This document shows positions 60,220 through 64,000 of a stretch of 64,000 bases of DNA, piece after piece; positions within the stretch are counted from its first letter, which is position 1, and each line of letters starts with the position of its first letter. Below the pieces are notes generated by a model. The model searched no databases. It saw nothing but the letters and a program-made list of their open reading frames with translations, and was not told the origin of the DNA. This DNA is from Mycobacterium seoulense (GTDB taxonomy: Bacteria > Actinomycetota > Actinomycetes > Mycobacteriales > Mycobacteriaceae), in NCBI RefSeq assembly GCF_010731595.1, contig NZ_AP022582.1, positions 1,798,001 to 1,862,000 of the forward strand, in the 5' to 3' direction. Both the position numbers and the translations under genes were made by a program.

Positions 60220-61268
60220 CCTACCGGGTCGTTCAATGGACGACGGGTAACGTCGGCAAGAGTTCGGTGCGGGCGATAGCCACAAACCCCACACTGGAGC
60301 TCGTCGGATGTTACGCCTGGTCGCCAGAGAAGGTCGGCCGCGATGCCGGCGAGCTGTGCGGGATCGAACCGCTTGATGTGAAGGCCACCAACGACATTGA
60401 CGCACTGCTCGCGCTCAAGCCGGACTGTGTGGTCTACAACCCGATGTTCGCCGATGTCGATGAGCTGGTCCGCATCCTCGAAGCGGGTATCAATGTGGTG
60501 GGTACGGCAGGGTCCGTCACCGGCCACTTCCTGGGCGCGGGACGCGATCGCATCGCCGAGGCCTGTAAGCACGGCGGGTCGACCATTTTCGGCAGCGGCA
60601 TCAACCCCGGTTTCATCCAACTGTTGGCAATCGTGTCGGCAGGCCTCTCGGACCGGGTGGACAAGGTGTCAATGCTGGAATCCGCTGACACCACCATCTA
60701 CAACTCCCCCGAGACCGAAATACCGATGGGCTTCGGCTATCCCATCGACCAGGCAGATTTACCGGCCATCACCGAGAAGGGCTCCGGTGTCTTCCGGGAC
60801 GCTGTGCTGCTGATCGCCGACGCTCTCGGTGTGGAGCTCGACGAAGTGCGTTGCGAGGTCGAGTATGCCCAGACCACCGAGGATCTTGAGCTACCCGGTG
60901 ACTGGACGATTGCCCAAGGATGCGTCGCCGGTGTAGACGTCCGCTGGAAAGGTGTTCTCGGCGGCCGCGAGATCATCGAGATCCGTGGCCGGTGGCGCAA
61001 GGGTCAAACGCTGGATCCGGATTGGCCGCTGGACATGGGCTACACCATTGAGGTGCAAGGCCAACCGACGATCAAGACGACGCTGAGCTTCCTTCCGCCG
61101 CCAGACTTTCAGGGCGAGACGTTGGATGACTACATCATGTTGGGTCTCACCATCACCGCCATGCCGGCGGTCAACGCGATACCTGCCGTGGTTGCCGCTC
61201 CACCCGGCATCGCCACCTACAACGACCTGCCGCTGCTCCTTCCGCGGGGAGTACTGGCACGGAGCTGA
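60216..61268 (+). CDS. DapDH-like oxidoreductase, copy 3
   Basis: A 350-residue third paralogue. Rossmann motif [17 protein letters not shown], then [47 protein letters not shown], and the C-terminal [28 protein letters not shown], shared with copy 2. GTG 60216 overlaps the anchored-protein gene (GTGA). A P450 gene follows 15 bases after the stop. It is thus the only copy inside the membrane-complex operon. Confidence 0.86.
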   Translation: MTYRVVQWTTGNVGKSSVRAIATNPTLELVGCYAWSPEKVGRDAGELCGIEPLDVKATNDIDALLALKPDCVVYNPMFADVDELVRILEAGINVVGTAGSVTGHFLGAGRDRIAEACKHGGSTIFGSGINPGFIQLLAIVSAGLSDRVDKVSMLESADTTIYNSPETEIPMGFGYPIDQADLPAITEKGSGVFRDAVLLIADALGVELDEVRCEVEYAQTTEDLELPGDWTIAQGCVAGVDVRWKGVLGGREIIEIRGRWRKGQTLDPDWPLDMGYTIEVQGQPTIKTTLSFLPPPDFQGETLDDYIMLGLTITAMPAVNAIPAVVAAPPGIATYNDLPLLLPRGVLARS

Positions 61269-61283
61269 GAGGACGTGCGTCTG

Positions 61284-62525
61284 ATGACCGCAACAACCGG
61301 TGCGCCCAGTGTCTTTGAGGCGGGACTTCCGGTGCTCGAATACGACATCACCGAGTCACCGCACGAGGTCTGCGCTCGCATCCGAGCGGCGCAGCTACGC
61401 GGCCCAATCGCACTCGGCCCATTCGGACCCGAAATCCTCTCTTACGAGCTCGCGCGCACTGTTCTGCGCGACACGCGATTCATCATTCCCCCGGGTCTTC
61501 ACCTGAGCGCGCGGGGCGCGACCTCGGGCCCGCTTTGGGACAGAGTCGTCGGAAGCATCATCTGCGCGGAAGGCTCCGAACATCATCGGCTGCGAAGCTT
61601 GGTCTCGAGGGCGTTCACCCCACGGGCCACCGCGCGTCTGCACGACACTATCGGCGAAGTCGTCAACGAACTGGTCGATGGCGTCATTGACGCCGGCCGC
61701 TGCGACGTTGTGACAGACATTGCCCGCCACTACCCGATCCCGATCATCTGCGCGTTGCTCGGTGCGCCACGCGGAAGCTGGGCGCAGTTCTCACGATGGG
61801 CCGAGGCGATTTTCAAGATGGTCGACTTCTCGGTGAATCTCACCGACGAAATGTCCACGATTCTTCGCGGTTGGGCCGAGCTCGACGCCCACGTCGACGA
61901 AATGGTCGCCGAGCGACGACACCGCCTGACCGACGACTTGCTCTCCGACCTCATCCGGGCCGAGGACCCGACTGTTCAAGGCGATCGCCTCAGTGCCGAC
62001 GAACTTCGGATGACGGTGGCCGGATTGTTGCTCGCCGGAACGGATACCACGCGCAATCAGCTGGCCGCGTCCTTGCAGGTGCTGCTCGATCACCCGGAGC
62101 AGTGGGCGATGCTGCGCGAGCGCCCCGAACTCGCCATGCCTGCGGTCGAGGAGAGCATGCGCCACTCGCCCGCCGTGTGTAATACGGTCCGCACCGTGAA
62201 CGAAGACGTCGAGTTGGGCGGATACACCTTCCCGAGCGGCACTTATATCTTTGTGAATTCTTTTGCAGCCAACCGCGATCCGGACATCTACCAGGATCCC
62301 GACCGCTTCGACGTCACCCGCAAGGAGGCGCCGGCGGTACTGACATTCGGTGGCGGCGTGCACTATTGCCTCGGTGCGAACCTGGCCAGGCTGGAGCTGG
62401 CCGAAGGACTCAAGATCCTGGCGCACCGGCTGCCGGACGCCCGACGTGTCGGACCGGCACCCTGGAAGCCGATGCTCGGCATGAGCGGGCCGACAAGCCT
62501 TCCCATAGAGTTCGGCCGCCGATGA
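61284..62525 (+). CDS. Cytochrome P450
   Basis: A 413-residue soluble P450. I-helix AGTDTT, ExxR in EESMR, heme motif FGGGVHYCLGANLAR. Distinct in sequence from the P450 at 48531. ATG 61284 is used with AGAGGA 10 bases upstream; GTG 61275 is possible but only 1 base from that site. It belongs to the plus-strand operon starting at 55535 and likely oxidises the same pathway's substrate. Confidence 0.92.
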   Translation: MTATTGAPSVFEAGLPVLEYDITESPHEVCARIRAAQLRGPIALGPFGPEILSYELARTVLRDTRFIIPPGLHLSARGATSGPLWDRVVGSIICAEGSEHHRLRSLVSRAFTPRATARLHDTIGEVVNELVDGVIDAGRCDVVTDIARHYPIPIICALLGAPRGSWAQFSRWAEAIFKMVDFSVNLTDEMSTILRGWAELDAHVDEMVAERRHRLTDDLLSDLIRAEDPTVQGDRLSADELRMTVAGLLLAGTDTTRNQLAASLQVLLDHPEQWAMLRERPELAMPAVEESMRHSPAVCNTVRTVNEDVELGGYTFPSGTYIFVNSFAANRDPDIYQDPDRFDVTRKEAPAVLTFGGGVHYCLGANLARLELAEGLKILAHRLPDARRVGPAPWKPMLGMSGPTSLPIEFGRR

Positions 62526-62565
62526 TGCCCCTGCCCCGTCTCCTGACCGTGCCCGGAGGTCACTG

Positions 62566-62988
62566 ATGAATGACTCATCGCCACGGTTGCATCATGTCGT
62601 CTTCGCGGTGTCACGCGAACGACAGGAAGCCGTGGGACGGCTTTTTGCCGAGGTGGGATTCAGCTTCGATGAGATCAATTTGGACGAGCTCGGGCTGCGG
62701 GTGCTCCTCGATTGGAATCGAGGCATCGAGGTGATCAGTCCGAACCCGGGGTCCACCGCCGAGGTGGCCACCTCGGTGACCGAATTCCTGGCCAGTCATC
62801 GCGATGGCGGCGTCTTCACGGTAGTGGTGCAGGTTCCCGGAGCGTCGGAGGCGGAGGACATCGCCAAGCGTTATGGTTCCGCCACACGCTTCCGGCAAGG
62901 CTTCGAGGGCGACGGTCATTATCTCGAGGAAATCGACTTATCGGTGTTGGGCCTGCCCCTGACCTTCCTGTCAACCAACCTGCCATGA
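62566..62988 (+). CDS. VOC/glyoxalase-family protein
   Basis: A 140-residue single-domain vicinal-oxygen-chelate protein (RLHHVVFAVSRERQEAVGRLFAEVGFSFDEI…, GVFTVVVQVPGASEAEDIAKRYG, DGHYLEEIDLSVLGLPLTFLSTN). A His at residue 9-10 and Glu in YLEEID could bind metal. GGAGGT precedes ATG 62566. Last gene of the island operon. Convergent with the Rv2047c-like gene, 90 bases away. Confidence 0.82.
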   Translation: MNDSSPRLHHVVFAVSRERQEAVGRLFAEVGFSFDEINLDELGLRVLLDWNRGIEVISPNPGSTAEVATSVTEFLASHRDGGVFTVVVQVPGASEAEDIAKRYGSATRFRQGFEGDGHYLEEIDLSVLGLPLTFLSTNLP

Positions 62989-63078
62989 GGCGGTGTACCA
63001 ACCCACACTGCCCCGCTGCCGCTGGAGGGTTCTCGAGCAGACGTCGTGACCTCCGATTGGCGGTTAACGCAACAGATT

Positions 63079-64000
63079 TCAGTGCGTGTCACCGGTCGCC
63101 GGCAGCGGCGGGCTGTGCTCGGAAGCCGGCGCCAACACCCGGATCTCGCCCGCGGCGCCGTCGACCTCGACGAGGGCGCCGGGCGGCAACGACTTGGTAG
63201 CTCCCTGCACGTCCACCACGCAGGGGAAGCCGAATTCGCGGGCAACCACGGCGGCGTGTGACATCGGGCCGCCGAGTTCGGTCACCACAGCGGCGGCGTA
63301 GCAGAAAGCCGCGGTGTAGCCGACGTCGGTGACCTCCGCGACCAGAACTTCGCCGGGTTGGAGGTCGTCGATGGTCTCGGGCCGGACGATTCGCACGCGG
63401 CCGCGCACCTTGCCCCCGCATACGCCGACACCGCGCAGGGTTTCCCCGCTGGTGAGAACGGCGGTCGCCGTCGTTGTCGGTTGCCAGGTCCCGCTGAACA
63501 CCGTCGGCGGAACCACGGCGACCAACCGGCGTTGTTCGGCGCGGCGCCGGGCCACCAGCGCGCCGACATCCGCCGGCAGCGCATCGAGCTCGTCCACCAG
63601 CAGATAGAACACATCGTCGGCGGTATCGAAGATTCCGGCCTCGACCAGCCTGCGCCCGTACTCGCGCATCAGATTGCGCAGTACCCAGTTGGCCCGCACC
63701 ACTTTGTCGCGACGGACCTCGCGGTCGCGCAGTTGGCGAGCGGCCAACTGCGCAATTGGCTTGGCGTGCACGGGAATCGGGACACGCGGTGGCTGGGGCA
63801 CCGGAGCGACGCTCATCGCTCTGGTCACCATCCGGACGACCAATTCGGGATCATCGGCGTAACTGATCGACAGCATCTCGAGTTCGGCCGGGCCGCGATG
63901 CCCGATCAACGCCAGTTCGGCCAGTACGGCGGCGTGAAACTCCGGCGCCTCGACGGCCAGCTTGCCCAGCCGCGCCCCCGGTTCGGCCAGCAGCGCAGTC
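63079..64000 (-). CDS. PEP-utilising mobile-domain protein, Rv2047c homologue (C-terminal part)
   Basis: The frame is open from its stop at 63079 to the window edge, about 307 residues. The C-terminal 90 residues are the phospho-histidine swivelling domain: GKVRGRVRIV, LQPGEVLVAEVTDVGYTAAFCYAAAVVTELGGPMSHAAVVAREFGFPCVVDV (His in the GGPMSHAAVVARE motif), as in PEP synthase and rifampicin phosphotransferases. From memory Rv2047c in M. tuberculosis joins an epimerase part to this type of domain and lies between lppI and pks12. The N-terminus is outside the window. Confidence 0.85.
   Translation of the reverse strand, partial: TALLAEPGARLGKLAVEAPEFHAAVLAELALIGHRGPAELEMLSISYADDPELVVRMVTRAMSVAPVPQPPRVPIPVHAKPIAQLAARQLRDREVRRDKVVRANWVLRNLMREYGRRLVEAGIFDTADDVFYLLVDELDALPADVGALVARRRAEQRRLVAVVPPTVFSGTWQPTTTATAVLTSGETLRGVGVCGGKVRGRVRIVRPETIDDLQPGEVLVAEVTDVGYTAAFCYAAAVVTELGGPMSHAAVVAREFGFPCVVDVQGATKSLPPGALVEVDGAAGEIRVLAPASEHSPPLPATGDTH

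Noticed and set aside
47575..62988. Island carried by a transposon or phage
   Set aside because: No transposase, integrase, terminal repeats or tRNA border could be found on either side.

Overview
The window is high-GC, densely coding actinobacterial DNA. It is almost certainly from a slow-growing, non-tuberculous Mycobacterium. Three things point there: a complete mce-type lipid-import operon, a DosR-box universal stress gene, and a run of genes that follows the M. tuberculosis order Rv2037c to Rv2047c (patatin, sugar ABC transporter, Rv2042c-like, pncA, lipT, lppI and the Rv2047c-like PEP-utilising protein). The species cannot be named from the sequence alone. No rRNA, tRNA, CRISPR array or intact insertion sequence was seen.

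Layout. 1-7.7 kb: lipid and redox enzymes (hotdog thioesterases, acyl-CoA dehydrogenase, SnoaL-like protein, epimerase, aldo/keto reductase, acyltransferase). 7.9-18.6 kb: a TetR regulator, then yrbEA-yrbEB-mceA-[mceB/mceC wreck]-mceD-mceE-mceF, followed by an orphan protein made of three Phd-type antitoxin domains. 18.7-24 kb: a flavin-type oxidase-like protein, then a TetR-controlled three-gene aromatic ring-cleavage operon (extradiol dioxygenase-like, FAH-fold hydrolase, FAD hydroxylase). 23.9-28.8 kb: a universal stress protein, then a translationally coupled operon osmC-cynS-acyl-CoA dehydrogenase-ECF sigma-anti-sigma-formate/nitrite transporter. 29-32.4 kb: efeO-efeB iron uptake with a DUF3097 gene. 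32.6-47.6 kb: the Rv2037c-Rv2046-like block, interrupted by accessory genes (ECF41-type sigma, DoxX, a DoxX protein with 11-residue repeats, gluconokinase, a phosphotransferase fusion).

47.6-63.0 kb: an accessory island sits between lppI and the Rv2047c homologue, which I recall as neighbours in M. tuberculosis. It holds two P450s, three SDRs (one of mycofactocin-coupled type), three paralogous diaminopentanoate-dehydrogenase-like oxidoreductases, two TetR regulators and a VOC protein. At its centre is a compact operon with two near-duplicate polytopic membrane proteins, two single-helix micropeptides (34 and 42 aa), a one-helix anchored protein, and a NorD-like VWA plus NorQ/CbbQ-like AAA+ pair.

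AAA+/VWA pairs of this type are known to activate metalloenzymes, so the membrane proteins and micropeptides are the best candidates in this window for an undescribed membrane metalloenzyme complex. A TGACT-N2-AGTCA inverted repeat recurs in the control regions of the local TetR/SDR pair, of one oxidoreductase, and of the membrane operon, which suggests one local regulon.

The clearest lesion in the window is the mceB/mceC junction. About 1 kb of expected sequence is missing there and several frameshifts follow, while the rest of the mce operon is intact.
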